Source of the DNA: Agapetus fuscipes
Taxonomy: Eukaryota > Arthropoda > Insecta > Trichoptera > Glossosomatidae
Reading direction: 5' to 3'
NCBI GenBank assembly: GCA_951799405.1
Contig: OX637363.1
Span: 9,858,001-9,922,000 of the forward strand
Length of the DNA: 64,000 nt
The notes under the pieces are model-generated. The model was given only the letters and a program-made list of their open reading frames with translations. It was not told where the DNA came from and did no database searches. Numbering within the stretch: the first letter of the stretch is position 1; each line of letters begins with the position of its first letter. The translations under genes were made by a program, and so were the position numbers. Shown here in pieces: positions 51,329-61,104 of this stretch.

Positions 51329-52182
51329 CTTTATGCTGATGATGCAGTATTAATTGCTGATTCAGCAGCAGAACTTCAGGCAATGCTCTCTAGTCTGAAC
51401 CATGCTCTGTGTGCAAGCAAGTTGAAAATTAATGCAAGTAAGACGAAAGTACTGATTTTTGACAGAAGGGATGAAACTGAAGAATGCACTTTCATGTTGA
51501 ATGGTACGAAAGTTGAAATTGTGGATGAATTTAGATACTTGGGAAGTATGTTTGGAAAGAATGGAAAGATGACAAGAGAACTTGAGAATAGGGTGTGCAA
51601 GGGAAAGCAAGTGGTCGGTGCAATAGGAAGAATAGCAAAGAACAAGCGATTGACGATGGATCTGAGAATGGCGGTACACAATGGCATATTGTTACCGACT
51701 TTGATGTATGGAAGTGAAGCATGGACAGTGAACGATAGCGAAATGAGTAAAGTATGTACGGTGGAAATGAAGCATTTGAGAATGTATGACAGGAAAAACT
51801 TTGAGGGATAGAGTTAGGAATGAATGGGTAAAAAAAGAATGTAATTTGAAAGAGGATGTGAAAGCTAAAGTACAAAAGAATGTGATGAGATGGTTTGGGC
51901 ATGTGGAAAGAATGAAAGATGATAGACTGACAAAGTATGTATACAAAGAAAGTGTGAAAGGAAAAAGAGGGAAGGGACGACCGAGAAAAGTATGGAGTGA
52001 TCAGATTGAGGAGATTGTGAAGGAATGGGATATACAAAGTGAGCGTAAAAGAAGAAAATGCATGAAAAAGGTGATGGATATGAAGGAATTGAAAGAGGTA
52101 TGTCAGGATAAGAAAAAATGGAGGCAACTCTGCAGAGGCTCTGGCCACCCCTAGCGGAATGGCGACAGAGTTACAGAGTTAC
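51329..52182 (+). mobile_element. RTE-AGTTAC LINE, 5'-truncated, nested inside an S250
   Basis: Starts exactly at the YADD motif of reverse transcriptase (LYADDAVLIADS) and continues through LYGSEAWTVND to the ORF end (GSGHP), with one 1-nt frameshift at about 51785 splitting the frame (51311-51811 and 51786-52154). The tail CAGAGTTACAGAGTTAC is (AGTTAC)n. The host S250 resumes straight after. Long minus-strand frames here are antisense shadows. Confidence 0.88.
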
Positions 52183-52404
52183 GCGGCTGACTACCCATGC
52201 TGTAGAAAATGATTCACTTTGCAAATAATTCAGGGAAGCGCGACAAGAGTTGCAGGGTGTATGTTCATTTGAGATTTGCGTTTTTTTATGTTGCAGGTTC
52301 ACAAGCGGCTTGTGCCAGCGCGAACTTGTACATGTCTGCTTGTGAGAATGCATGTAATGTAAGTCCCCAGTGTAACATATCTTTGCAACTTAGCAACTTA
52401 GCAA
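52183..52404 (+). mobile_element. S250 (right part of the interrupted copy)
   Basis: GCGGCTGACTACCCATGCTG to CTTTGCAACTTAGCAACTTAG. The tail is unusual: (GCAACTTA)n instead of (TTAGA)n, and is interrupted by the Jockey-type LINE. Confidence 0.8.
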
Positions 52405-52409
52405 CTTTG

Positions 52410-53806
52410 CAACAAAGCAGATACAAAAACATATGTCCGAAACTATAGACCTATCTCTATCTTATCGACATTTGCGAAGATCTTTGAAAGTTTAATTCAT
52501 AAAAACTTACTGATTAACATTAAATCACGTATTACCATTCATCTACATGGCTTCCTACCAAAGAGGTCTACAATTTTCAATCTTCTCACATTAAGTGCAG
52601 AAATAGCCGAAAATCTGGATTCTCAGCACCAAACTGATGTGGTATATACGGACTTTTCTAAAGCATTTGAAAGGGTAGACCATGACGTCCTACTCAAGAA
52701 AATGCACTTATTTGGATTAAGTAAATCTCTTCTCTTACTTTTCGCATCATATTTAAGAAATAGACAACAATATGTTGATATTAATAGCTATACATCATTG
52801 ACAATTCAACCACTTTCCGGAGTCCCGCAAGGATCCAATTTGGGCCCACTGGCTTTCCTCATATTTGTCAATGACGTTGTTGGCATCATAAAACATAGTT
52901 CGTGTCTATTATACGCAGATGACTTGAAGGTCTATACAAAGATTATAGACACTCAATACTGCGTAAAATTACAGGAGGACTTGAACGCATTAGCAGTTTG
53001 GGCTGAGCAAAACAAACTCTTCTTAAATTTTAAGAAATGCGTTATCATGTCCTTCACTAAATCTCATAATCCCATTATTCACGAGTATAGTATAGGTGGG
53101 CAAATACTAACTCGTGTGACCTCATTTAGGGATCTGGGAGTTGTCTTTGATCCCGGACTGAATTTCTCAGACCATATGACGCAGTTGACGACCGAATGCT
53201 ATCGACTTCTGGGTTTTGTTATTAGACTCTGTAAACAGTTTACAGAGCCCAGGGCGATGGCGGATGTCTTCAGCTGCGTCGTTCGATCTAAATTAGAGTA
53301 CGCTGTTGACGTGTGGACACCTCATCAGCGGAAGTACATTAATATGTTAGAACAGCTCCAGAAGAAGTTCCTAGGTAACCTCCGAGGTACCTCCTCATGA
53401 GAACGCAGGGAAACTACCCTCAGTTCATGCACCATGAGGACCTGCTTCAGGAAACTGGCTTCAGGAGCTTAGAAACTAGGCGCAACGGGACCCTGATGGT
53501 GCTCACTTATAAAGTCATCAATGGTTTAATAGACAGTCCCACCCTGTTGGAGGGTTTCAGGTTACAAATTACTATAATCGGGGGCGAGGTCATGATTTTT
53601 TTCATGTACCAATGAGCCGCACCGATGTCTTGGCACAGCATCCTTTAACTCGGAGTGTCAAACTCATTAACGAGTCAAAAATAGATATATTTCAATATAA
53701 TGTAGACACCTTCAAAAGTATGGTAAAAGAGTTCCTCCCAGCTTGTTGATGGCTGTGAGGGTGCACTGTAATTAGGGCAACCTGCTGTGCACCAAAAAAA
53801 AAAAAA
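52410..53806 (+). mobile_element. Jockey-type LINE, 5'-truncated, poly(A) tail
   Basis: Begins in reverse transcriptase (NYRPISILSTFAKIFE from 52441) and runs to a poly(A) at 53793-53806. It differs from the RTE elements in ending with poly(A) and in sequence. It sits in the tail of the S250 copy; ATTAGAGATTATATTAGATT follows the poly(A), consistent with the other half of that tail. Confidence 0.85.
52420..53400 (+). pseudogene. Jockey-type reverse transcriptase ORF fragment
   Basis: Open from about 52420 to the stop at 53398-53400 (about 326 codons), though its first Met is at 52639. Motifs in order: YRPISILS, VVYTDFSKAFERVDHDVLL (catalytic Asp), SGVPQGSNLGPLAFLIFVND, LLYADDLKVY (YADD at 52912-52923), FRDLGVVFDPGLNFSDH, LEYAVDVWTPHQ. 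Frameshifts after 53400 break the final part (MSRTDVLAQHPLTRSVKLIN appears in another frame). Endonuclease is lost to truncation. Confidence 0.87.
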
Positions 53807-53964
53807 ACGTAGATTAGAGATTATATTAGATTAGGCATTTTTATCTGGAGTAACCATAAATATTTATTAATCTTATTTGCACATTTTTTAGTAGCGAAAG
53901 CCTGATTTTTCTCAAATACACTGGGGAAAAGGCATTAAAATATTTTGTTATTGTCGCGGTAGGG

Positions 53965-54062
53965 ATTCTAGGGAAAAGGAATTAAAATATTTTGCTATTG
54001 TTTGCTAAGGACGGCAGTCCCAAGACTGACTTGCTCGTCGAGAAAAAAGTTCCAAATTAAAA
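53965..54062 (+). repeat. Repeat E (copy 4)
   Basis: TTTGCTAAGGACGGCAGTCC and GAGAAAAAAGTTCCAAATT. Just before it, TTAAAATATTTTG is duplicated (53936 and 53981). Confidence 0.6.
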
Positions 54063-54234
54063 AAAAATCCAACATTATGCGCTGTTTAAGTTGAAAAAGT
54101 TAATTAATTTTGTTTAAATAGTACAGATAAAGTTTACAATTTTTCAAGACCGATTAAAAAAAATCCTGTTTACTTAGAAAGACAAAGATTTATGTTCAAA
54201 TATGTTATAGTTACTTTATTATTCTTCTTTGGGT

Positions 54235-54350
54235 GTTCATGGCCAAAGGGTCTCTAAAAAGAATGGAATTTTCTTAAATTTATTACTCTCTTTGTGGTCT
54301 TCGCGGGCCCTGGTGCAGTCGCACCCTTCGAACCACCCTGAATCCAGTCC
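54235..54350. mobile_element. hAT remnant
   Basis: GCGGGCCCTGGTGCAGTCGC, CCTTCGAACCACCCTGAATC and CAGTCCTGG resemble a hAT right end. No matching left end found; 54063-54448 is otherwise unassigned. Confidence 0.35.
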
Positions 54351-54448
54351 TGGTAACATATGGGACATATTGTGTGCAGTGAAAAACCATTTTATTTATC
54401 GATTTTATGTAAATAGTAAATTCATACTCGATTAAACCAACTATCGGG

Positions 54449-54525
54449 CTGTCCGTAGTCTAACAGTTAACTTCAATGTGAATCCCGAATGTAACATATC
54501 TTTGAAACTTAGATTGGATCAGATG
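54449..54525 (+). mobile_element. SINE-B head scrap joined to an S250 tail
   Basis: GGGCTGTCCGTAGTCTAACAG then CAATGTGAATCCCGAATG to AAACTTAGATTGGATCAG. Two truncated pieces fused. Confidence 0.5.
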
Positions 54526-54544
54526 AGTCAAGGAATACAAACTC

Positions 54545-54603
54545 ATACTGTAACTCTGTCGCCATTCCGCTAGGGGTGGTCAGAGCCTCTGCAGAGTTGC
54601 CGC
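54545..54603 (-). mobile_element. RTE-AGTTAC 3' end
   Basis: CTGTAACTCTGTCGCC, CCGCTAGGGGTGG, CAGAGCCTCTGCAGAGTTGC. Only the last few codons and UTR. Confidence 0.7.
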
Positions 54604-55035
54604 CTCATCTAAATCTAAATCTAAATCTAAGCTGCAAAGATATGTATATTTGAGATTCATATTAAATGCATTCCCACAAACAGACACGCATAATTTCGCG
54701 CTCACACATGCCGCATGTGGACCTACAGTATAAAAAACTCAATCTCAAATGAACATAAGCCCTGCAACTCTCGCCGAACTTCCCTGAAAGAGGGGTGACA
54801 TTGGCAAAGTGAACCATTTTTTACAGTATGGGTGGTCAGCCTCATACCAACCTATAAGTCAAGGAATACAAGCAATTAATAACATTTGATAAATAAGCAA
54901 TACAATTAAACAGTAAAAATTAAAACCTACGAAACATATTATATAAAAAAGTTAAAAATATTTTTTAAAAGCCTCAGCCTTAAACGCCAGCATTACAGAT
55001 CAACCGCCATTTCTTTCGGTCCTTGCATACTTCAA
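54604..55035 (-). mobile_element. RTE-ATTAG LINE 3' end with S250
   Basis: Tail (ATCTAA)n at 54606-54631, a complete S250 to 54873, 3' UTR, then the ORF end (CAGATCAACCGCCATTTCTTT). The antisense counterpart of 43135. Confidence 0.85.
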
Positions 55036-55389
55036 TCATCATCATTATTCCTATATCCGTATCGAGATCCGAAACGTCATATCCATAATATCTCTGTTAC
55101 ATTTGCCTGTAAGGGAAACACGCCCCTGCCTAAAGTAAATCTAGAAATTTAAGGTTTGCAGAAATTTCAGCATAGCCTGTGTTACGCGAGATAAACCAAA
55201 CTTTGGGATGAGATTATCAACGGACCAAATAACTTCTAACATAATGTTCAAAGTTTTCAAATAAAATTGTCCTTAGAGAATTTGTTTTTGAATATTAATC
55301 ATTTATCATTTTGGAAGCTTCTTGAAAATAAATGTTGTTCTTCGAGTTTTAGTAAACAATAAATTTTTATTTTGTTAAATTCACCAAAC
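55036..55389. other. Unassigned spacer
   Basis: No gene; AT-rich after 55250. Confidence 0.4.
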
Positions 55390-55860
55390 GAATCGTGACT
55401 TATAGGTTGGTATGAGACTGACCAACCATACTGTATTGTACATTGAAGCTTTCACACAACAACAATACTAATTCAAAGGCTAGCGTTGCTTCCAGAACAC
55501 CAGATCCTGTAAGAAGATCACAGCGACTAGCCAACCGCTGATAATGCCCATCGGAGCAATGGGCAAAACTGTCGGGAAAGAATCAACCAGACCACGGCTA
55601 CATAGTCCGAAAAAAGTGATTGTTAGTTCAACCATACTGTATATTTTCATTTCACTTTTTCTAATATCTGTTTCAAGGAAAGCCGCCATGAGTTGCAAGG
55701 ATTATGTTAATTTGAGATTTGAATTTTATTTTGTAAGAACACATGAAGCATGCTTACATATGCGCGAGCTAACATGTGTCGTCTTGTGGGCATACATTAT
55801 TTATGAATCTTAAATGGTATAAAATATATATTTTTAACTAAGATTATAGATTATATTTGT
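55390..55860 (+). mobile_element. S250 split by a 193-bp insertion
   Basis: GTGACTTATAGGTTGGTATG to CCATACTGTAT, then the insert, then ATTTTCATTTCAC to TTTTAACTAAGATTATAG. The S250 parts are diverged. Confidence 0.75.
55437..55629 (-). other. Insertion with a short membrane-protein-like frame, 13-bp flanking duplication
   Basis: Flanked by identical AACCATACTGTAT (55424-55436, 55630-55642). On the minus strand it reads open to a stop at 55480-55482: about 49 codons including VELTITFFGLCSRGLVDSF and MGIISGWLVAVIFLQDLVFW, two hydrophobic stretches. I do not recognise the family. It could be a scrap of a reverse-transcribed mRNA or an unknown repeat; no poly(A) is seen. Confidence 0.4.
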
Positions 55861-55935
55861 AAGGGTTTGGTGGTTCACACAGTGAAAGTCCATTGTATTT
55901 ATTTTAAAAAATCCCACAGTTGTAATTCACTTACT

Positions 55936-55975
55936 GCTCCTGAGGATGCCTTTTTGGGGCGAAAATTTCCGTGTC
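55936..55975 (+). ncRNA. Hammerhead-ribozyme-like motif (partial)
   Basis: CTGAGGA, extra T, GCC, TTTTT loop, GGC, GAAA. Stem I is not convincing. The downstream GTGAATTAAAACTG resembles the sequence after the motif at 14199, so both belong to one family. Confidence 0.45.
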
Positions 55976-56033
55976 CAAAAATATTTTTTTTGTGAATTAA
56001 AACTGTTTTTTTTAAATAAATGATACATTATAC

Positions 56034-56345
56034 ATTGGACCAGTCCGTAGTCCAGTGGCAACACTTCGGACTCGTAAATGGAAGGTTGTGGATTCGGATC
56101 CCGACGGAGCACAAAAAATCTACCATTTGTATTTCCAAATGTGCTCTTCGCTGGGTTGAAAAATTCATAAACCTTTACCAAAGACCGGTCACTGAGAGGT
56201 CCATCCAACCTTACAACAACTGGGTATTGCTTGAGAATTGGCGCTTTCTACAGCGACGACCAAGCTCGCAAAGGGCTCTTGAGGTGTGATACACACAAAA
56301 ACAGCGCTCACCAAATAAATCATCCTAATATTATTATTATTATGG
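56034..56345 (+). mobile_element. SINE-B2, full length without 5S module
   Basis: Head TTGGACCAGTCCGTAGTCC, B-box-like GGATTCGGATCCC, body, B2 tail GGGCTCTTGAGGTGTGATAC and CACCAAATAAATCATCCTAA, (TAT)n end. Confidence 0.87.
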
Positions 56346-56348
56346 ATA

Positions 56349-56440
56349 TTCCGGTCGATAGATCTGTTGGTAGAGCATTTGCGTTCAATTCCAAAGGGCT
56401 GTGTTCGATTCCCACCAAGGGTCTCAAAAATGATTTCTAG
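56349..56440 (+). mobile_element. SINE-A head, diverged
   Basis: CCGGTCGATAGATCTGTTGG, GTGTTCGATTCCCACCAAGG, TCAAAAATGATTTCTAGC. Directly follows the SINE-B2 tail, the reverse of the BA order. Confidence 0.65.
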
Positions 56441-56493
56441 CTTTTGCAAAAGAAATCTATAGATGAAAAGTTAAATTATAATATATTAAATTT

Positions 56494-56634
56494 ATAGATT
56501 GGGTTTTTATATTGTAGGTCCACATGCGGCATGTGTTAGCGCGAAATTATACATGTCTGCTTGTGGGAATGCATTTAATATAAATCTTAAATGATATATA
56601 TCTTTGCAGCTTAGATTAGATTAGATTAGATTAG
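56494..56634 (+). mobile_element. S250, 3' half
   Basis: GATTGGGTTTTTATATTGTA to (TTAGA)n at 56610-56634. Nearly identical to 20363-20500. Confidence 0.82.
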
Positions 56635-56689
56635 AAAAGTCACAGTACACCTTATATTTGGGCACGAATTGCCATCTAAATATAGATCT

Positions 56690-56908
56690 GAATCTAAGCT
56701 GCAAAGATATGTATCATTTGAGATTCATATTAAATGCATTTCCACATGCAGACACACATAATTTCGCGCTTACACATGCCGCATTTGGACCTACAATATA
56801 AAAACCCAATCTCAAATGAACATAAGCCCTGCAACTCTTGCCGACCTTCCCTGAAGCAGGGGTGACATTGGCAAAGTGAACCATTTTTTATAGCATGGGT
56901 GGTCATCT
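56690..56908 (-). mobile_element. S250, 5' edge missing
   Basis: Tail GATCTGAATCTAAGCTGC, body, ending at ATAGCATGGGTGGTCA; the first ~30 nt of the module are lost. Confidence 0.8.
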
Positions 56909-57395
56909 AGTGAAGAATTAAGCAGAAAAGTGCTTTAGAATGAAAAAAAAACATGTTAAGTAAAAAAGAAATCTTATAATCCAAAATTGGGTTAGAGGAA
57001 TGTAAATTTTTCTCTCCGTATTGTAACTGAAATGTGTTTTTTTATTTTTAACTGAGAATCGGGGCAAGAGTGCCCAACCCTCCTGGCAATGTCAAGTCTT
57101 TATGGAGCACCCTGAAGTTGTCTCCGAGAAGAAAACAAAAGGCAATCTGCCGTCGAGAGCGCCGCGAAACAAAAAGGTTTTGTTTCATCTAGAAGTCAAG
57201 ATTGGATCGAAGCTTTTGATTGCTGAAATGCTGTGACAATTTTCTAAAATGTGCTGTGCCAACATCTAAATGGTATTTTCTCAACTTTGAAGTGAAGACT
57301 ACCTTCTTACTAATCACTGACTACCTTCGAATAAATACTTTGTGACAAAGAATTTTTCAAATTCAGTTCATCCTCAGTCGCCGTACAGATAGGAT
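56909..57395. other. Unassigned spacer
   Basis: No gene recognised. Confidence 0.4.
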
Positions 57396-57441
57396 GTTCT
57401 CCTGAAGACGTCGGCTACGTCGCTGACGAAACGTAGAGAAT
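57396..57441 (+). ncRNA. Hammerhead-ribozyme-like motif, best preserved
   Basis: Stem I GTTCTC (57396-57401) pairs with GAGAAT (57436-57441), 5 Watson-Crick pairs plus one G-U. Core CTGAAGA (57402-57408), extra C (57409), stem II GTCGGC/GCTGAC (one G-U) with TACGTC loop, GAAAC (57428-57432), GTA (57433-57435) as the cleavage-site-like triplet. Confidence 0.65.
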
Positions 57442-57535
57442 AATGTAAGTTCTCACCGAACGGTTCGTTAAATAGCCGAAAATTAATATAATTGTCAAAA
57501 TGTCAAACGACCGTAATTCTAACTTAAACCTAACT

Positions 57536-57665
57536 ACGTGTACATATGTTTGCGCTTACACATGCTGCAAGTGTTCTTACGAAATAAGACCCAAAACTCA
57601 AACGAACACACACGCTGAAACTCTTGACGACTTTTCCTGGAACAGAGGTGCAATTGGTAAAAGTG
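57536..57665 (-). mobile_element. S250 fragment, diverged
   Basis: TGCGCTTACACATGCTGCAAG, CTCAAACGAACACACACGC, GGTGCAATTGG. Confidence 0.55.
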
Positions 57666-57747
57666 AACAAAATGTCTACCTTTTGAATACAAAACAATTA
57701 AAATGTAAGGTGAAGAATACATTATTGTGTACATTTACTCTTTCGTC

Positions 57748-58062
57748 GACCGGTCCGTAGTCTAGTGGTTAACTTTTCTGAATCGTAAATGGAAGGTTGT
57801 GGGTTCGAATCCGGGAAGAGCACAAAAAATATACCATTTATATTTTCAAATATGCTCTTCGCTGGGTTGAAAAATTCATAAACCTTTATCAAAGATCGAT
57901 CATCACAAGGTCCACCCAGCCTTACAGCAACTGGACCTTGCTTGAGTATTGGCGCTTTATAGCGACGACCAAGCTCGTAAACACCTCTGCGGCACTTCAA
58001 CAAGTGTCATAGACCCCTAGAGTATCTGTTGTCTAGGGAGTCTCCCGCACAGGATTTCTTAA
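57748..58062 (+). mobile_element. SINE-B1, full length
   Basis: GACCGGTCCGTAGTCTAGTG, GGTTCGAATCCGGG, full body, CTCCCGCACAGGATTTC and T/A-rich end. Confidence 0.87.
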
Positions 58063-58405
58063 AAAAAACATCCTATTCCACCAGCTCTTCATATTTTGAT
58101 ATTTTATTTTTTGCAAACAAATTATAAATGCAAATTCGTCAAATAAGCTAAATACAAGACTTTGAAAATTGAAACTTCCACAGTAAAAATGGTAAAGTAA
58201 TTTTTTTGAGAGATGAGGAAGTATTCATCTGGGAAAATAACTTTTTAATATTTCCAGAACTTCGTGGAAAATACGTCGTTCCCGTTATTTACTTAGACTT
58301 CCGTTTGGTAATGTTTTTTGTGTATTTATAATTCTTTATGCTCAGCAAAATATTCAAACATTAAAAGTAATAAAGAAAAAACACTTTCCTTTTAAATACT
58401 GTGTT
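58063..58405. other. Unassigned spacer
   Basis: AT-rich; no gene. Confidence 0.4.
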
Positions 58406-58530
58406 AAAGCCGAGGGGGCCAAGTGGGCTGATCTTTCTAGCGTGTTTGGAATAGAATAACGTTGGTTCGATCCCCGCCTGGGTCATTTGACCATAACTGG
58501 TTCAACAGATGTAATTGGGTAATTATTAAT
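58406..58530 (+). mobile_element. SINE-C (copy 2)
   Basis: A-box-like GGGGGCCAAGTGGGCTGAT, B box TTGGTTCGATCCCCG, then GGTTCAACAGATGTAATTGG. See 34042. Confidence 0.55.
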
Positions 58531-58575
58531 TAATAATTCTTTAAAATAAACAGTAATGAATTATTATTTGATGAT

Positions 58576-58818
58576 ATTAGACTTTCCTTGATTTATAGGT
58601 TGGTATGCGGCTGACCACCCATACTGTAAAAAATGGTTCACTTTGCCAATGTCCCCCCTGTTTCAGGGAAAGACAGCAAGAGTTACAGGGCTTATGTTCA
58701 TTCGAGATTGGGTTATATTGTAGGCCCACATGCGGCATGTGTTAGCGCTAAATTATATATGTCTGCTTGTGGGAATGCATTTAATATAAATCTTAAATGA
58801 TATAGATTAGATTAGATA
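58576..58818 (+). mobile_element. S250 element
   Basis: Standard 5' edge TTCCTTGATTTATAGGTTGG to ATTAGATTAGATATTAG; TTTGCAGC lost before the tail. Confidence 0.83.
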
Positions 58819-58914
58819 TTAGTTCATGTTTCTGGTCAGGCAGAATAGGTTGATGTATTGCATTTCTCTTCACAAATCTATTAAAAAAAAATACGAGTGT
58901 TTCAAGAAACTGAT

Positions 58915-59005
58915 TTCTTTTAAAGAATCATGCGCTGGGACTCCCTTTATTTCAAAGAATCTAGAGGTCCATGACTCTTATTGAAGTGCCGCAAAGGTGT
59001 GGATG
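58915..59005 (-). mobile_element. SINE-B1 tail fragment
   Basis: GAATCATGCGCTGGGACTCC, GAATCTAGAGGTCCATGAC, AAGTGCCGCAAAGGTG. Diverged 3' end only. Confidence 0.65.
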
Positions 59006-59036
59006 TTTGTTACGATGCCGTTTGTTGTATTGATCC

Positions 59037-59335
59037 TTTGTTCCTTGACTTATAGGTTGGTATGCGGCTGATCACCCCTGCAGTAGTAAATGGGTCACTT
59101 TGCCAATGCCACCCCTGTTTCAGGAAAGCTTGGCAAGAGTTGCAGGGCTTATGTTCATTTGAGATTGGGTTTTTATATTGAAAGCCCACATGCGGCATGT
59201 TTAAGCGCTATCTATAATCTATAATCTAAGTTGCAAGGATATATTCATTCAAAGCTCTCAGATGTATGCCCACAAACAAACACGTGTAACTAACTTGTGT
59301 TACATTTATTTGCAACTTAGATTAGATTTGCAATA
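59037..59335 (+). mobile_element. S250 copies, tail-to-tail
   Basis: Plus copy 59037-59208 (to AAGCGCTATC, 3' part missing), then an antisense 3' part 59209-59290 (AATCTAAGTTGCAAGGATAT), then a plus-oriented tail scrap to 59335 (GCAACTTAGATTAGATTTGC). Confidence 0.75.
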
Positions 59336-59616
59336 TAATTTAAAAGCCTGAAAAATTCTTTTAAAGATACTGAAATATGAATTCAGTTTGCAAAGTTAAA
59401 TTATGCAAATCATCGTATTGAAGTAATCATATGGCATTAAGCACAAATACTGCATGATGGTACTCGTAAATAGCAATCACGTGTAAGGACCACAAATTGT
59501 CCTCCAACAGATGCCAAATGACTGTAATTTACTTGAAAGATGGGTGGATTGGTCGTCTTTAATACCTCAACTATAATTCTACACGATCAAACTAAATCGT
59601 GACGTTCGCAAAAAAG

Positions 59617-59884
59617 ATATCTAATCTAATTTAATCTAATCTAAGCTGCAAAGATATATATATCATTTAAGATTTATATTAAATGCATTCACACAAGCAG
59701 ATATGTATAATTTCGCGCTAACACATGCCGCATGTGGACCTACAATATAAAAACCCAATCGCATATGAACATAAGCCTTGCAACTCTTGCCGTCCTTCCC
59801 TGAAACAGGGGTGATATTGGCAAAGTGAACCATTTTTTTACAGTATGGGTGGTCAGCCGCATAACAACCTATAAGTCAAGGAAC
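59617..59884 (-). mobile_element. S250 element
   Basis: Tail CTAATCTAATTTAATCTAATC, full body, 5' edge CCTATAAGTCAAGGAAC at 59884. Nearly identical to 22254-22519. Confidence 0.85.
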
Positions 59885-59885
59885 T

Positions 59886-60052
59886 CGACGGTTAAAAGGC
59901 AGTAGTAATTGCAACATTTTGGTCAAAAATGATTAATGAATGCTATCCTACTTGAAATTTTCCGCTCTTTCTAATGCGCTAACTCCCATAGCTCTACGAT
60001 GATTTTTGTGTTGTTTAACCAAGAAAACAACTGCGTTTTCGAAGTCTGTTTT
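59886..60052 (-). repeat. Repeat D-associated block (copy 4)
   Basis: GACGGTTAAAAGGCAGTAG, TTTTGGTCAAAAATGA, CGCTAACTCCCATAGCTC. Antisense of 50740-50935; begins directly at the S250 5' edge. Confidence 0.6.
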
Positions 60053-60056
60053 TTTT

Positions 60057-60369
60057 TTTAAGAAATCCTGTGCGGAAGACTCCCTAGATTCTAGAGACTG
60101 TAGGGGTCTATGACACTTGTTGAAGTGCCGCAGAGGTGTACGAGCTTGTTCGTCGCTACAAAGCACCAATACTCAAGAAAGATACAGTTGCTGTAAGGCT
60201 GGATGGACCTTTAGTGACCGGTCTTTGGTAAAGGCTTTATGATTTTTTTCAACCCAGTGAAGAGCATATTTGGAAATATAAATGGTATATTTTTGTGCTC
60301 CGCCGGGATCCGAATCTACAATCTTCCATTTACGAGTCTGAAGTGTTGCCACTGGACTACGGACCGGTC
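60057..60369 (-). mobile_element. SINE-B1, full length
   Basis: Tail AAGAAATCCTGTGCGGAAG, body, head GACCGGTCCGTAGTCCAGTG at the high end (60369). Confidence 0.87.
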
Positions 60370-60607
60370 AGTACACTTCCACATCATATTTCTCTATTTC
60401 TGCTAGAACATAATGTACTTACATACAATGAGTACCCACTGAATAATGTACAGAACAGCCTTCAGTTGTTCTGACCTGACCCTCCACTGTTAATAAAACA
60501 TACGCCCTTACTAGCAAGCCTTACACAATAGAGTAAGACAACAGAAATGTAGTGTAACGTTTGACGAATCGAATACGGAAAATGGCTCAGAGCAACCATA
60601 CTCAACC

Positions 60608-61104
60608 TTAAAATGCACCTAAGCTACACATACAGTGTAACTTCTTGCCTGCGTTATCCCTGAAGGGGTCGCATGTGGTGCTTCGGGACCTATTTATTTT
60701 TACAGGTAAGGGGGCCGGCCTCACACCAACCACTCTCAGTTGAAGTGGGGGTTTTCCAGCTCCTGGGGGGGGCTGGTTCTCATTTCTTGTGAAGGCTGAG
60801 TAAGCCTTTGAGATCGAACCCTTGCTCTCGGAATGGAAAGCATTCTAGCAATTGAGCTATCGACCTATTTACGAGCTTGATCGTCGTCGCTACAAAGCGC
60901 CAATTCTCAAGCAAGACCCAGTTGCTGTAAGGCTGGATGGACCTTTGGTGACCGGTCATTGGTAAAGGTTTTATGAAATTTTCAACCCAGCGAAGAGCAA
61001 ATTTGAAAATATAAATGGTATAATTTTTGTGCTCCGCCGGAAATCGAACTCACAACCTTCCCATTCAGAGTCCGAAGTGTTACCACTGAACTACGGACCG
61101 GTCA
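60608..61104 (-). mobile_element. SINE-BA composite (copy 4), both heads
   Basis: A part 60608-60868 (tail region CTAAGCTACACATACAG, head GGTCGATAGCTCAATTGC read on the minus strand), linker ACGAGCTTGATCGTCGTCGC, B part to 61104 with head GACCGGTCCGTAGTTCAGTG. This copy keeps the complete first head that copies 1 and 2 have lost. Confidence 0.87.

Noticed and set aside
51301..51360. A rearranged LINE with its 3' UTR placed in front of reverse transcriptase
   Set aside because: The S250 sequence resumes at the end of the inserted LINE, so this is simple nesting.
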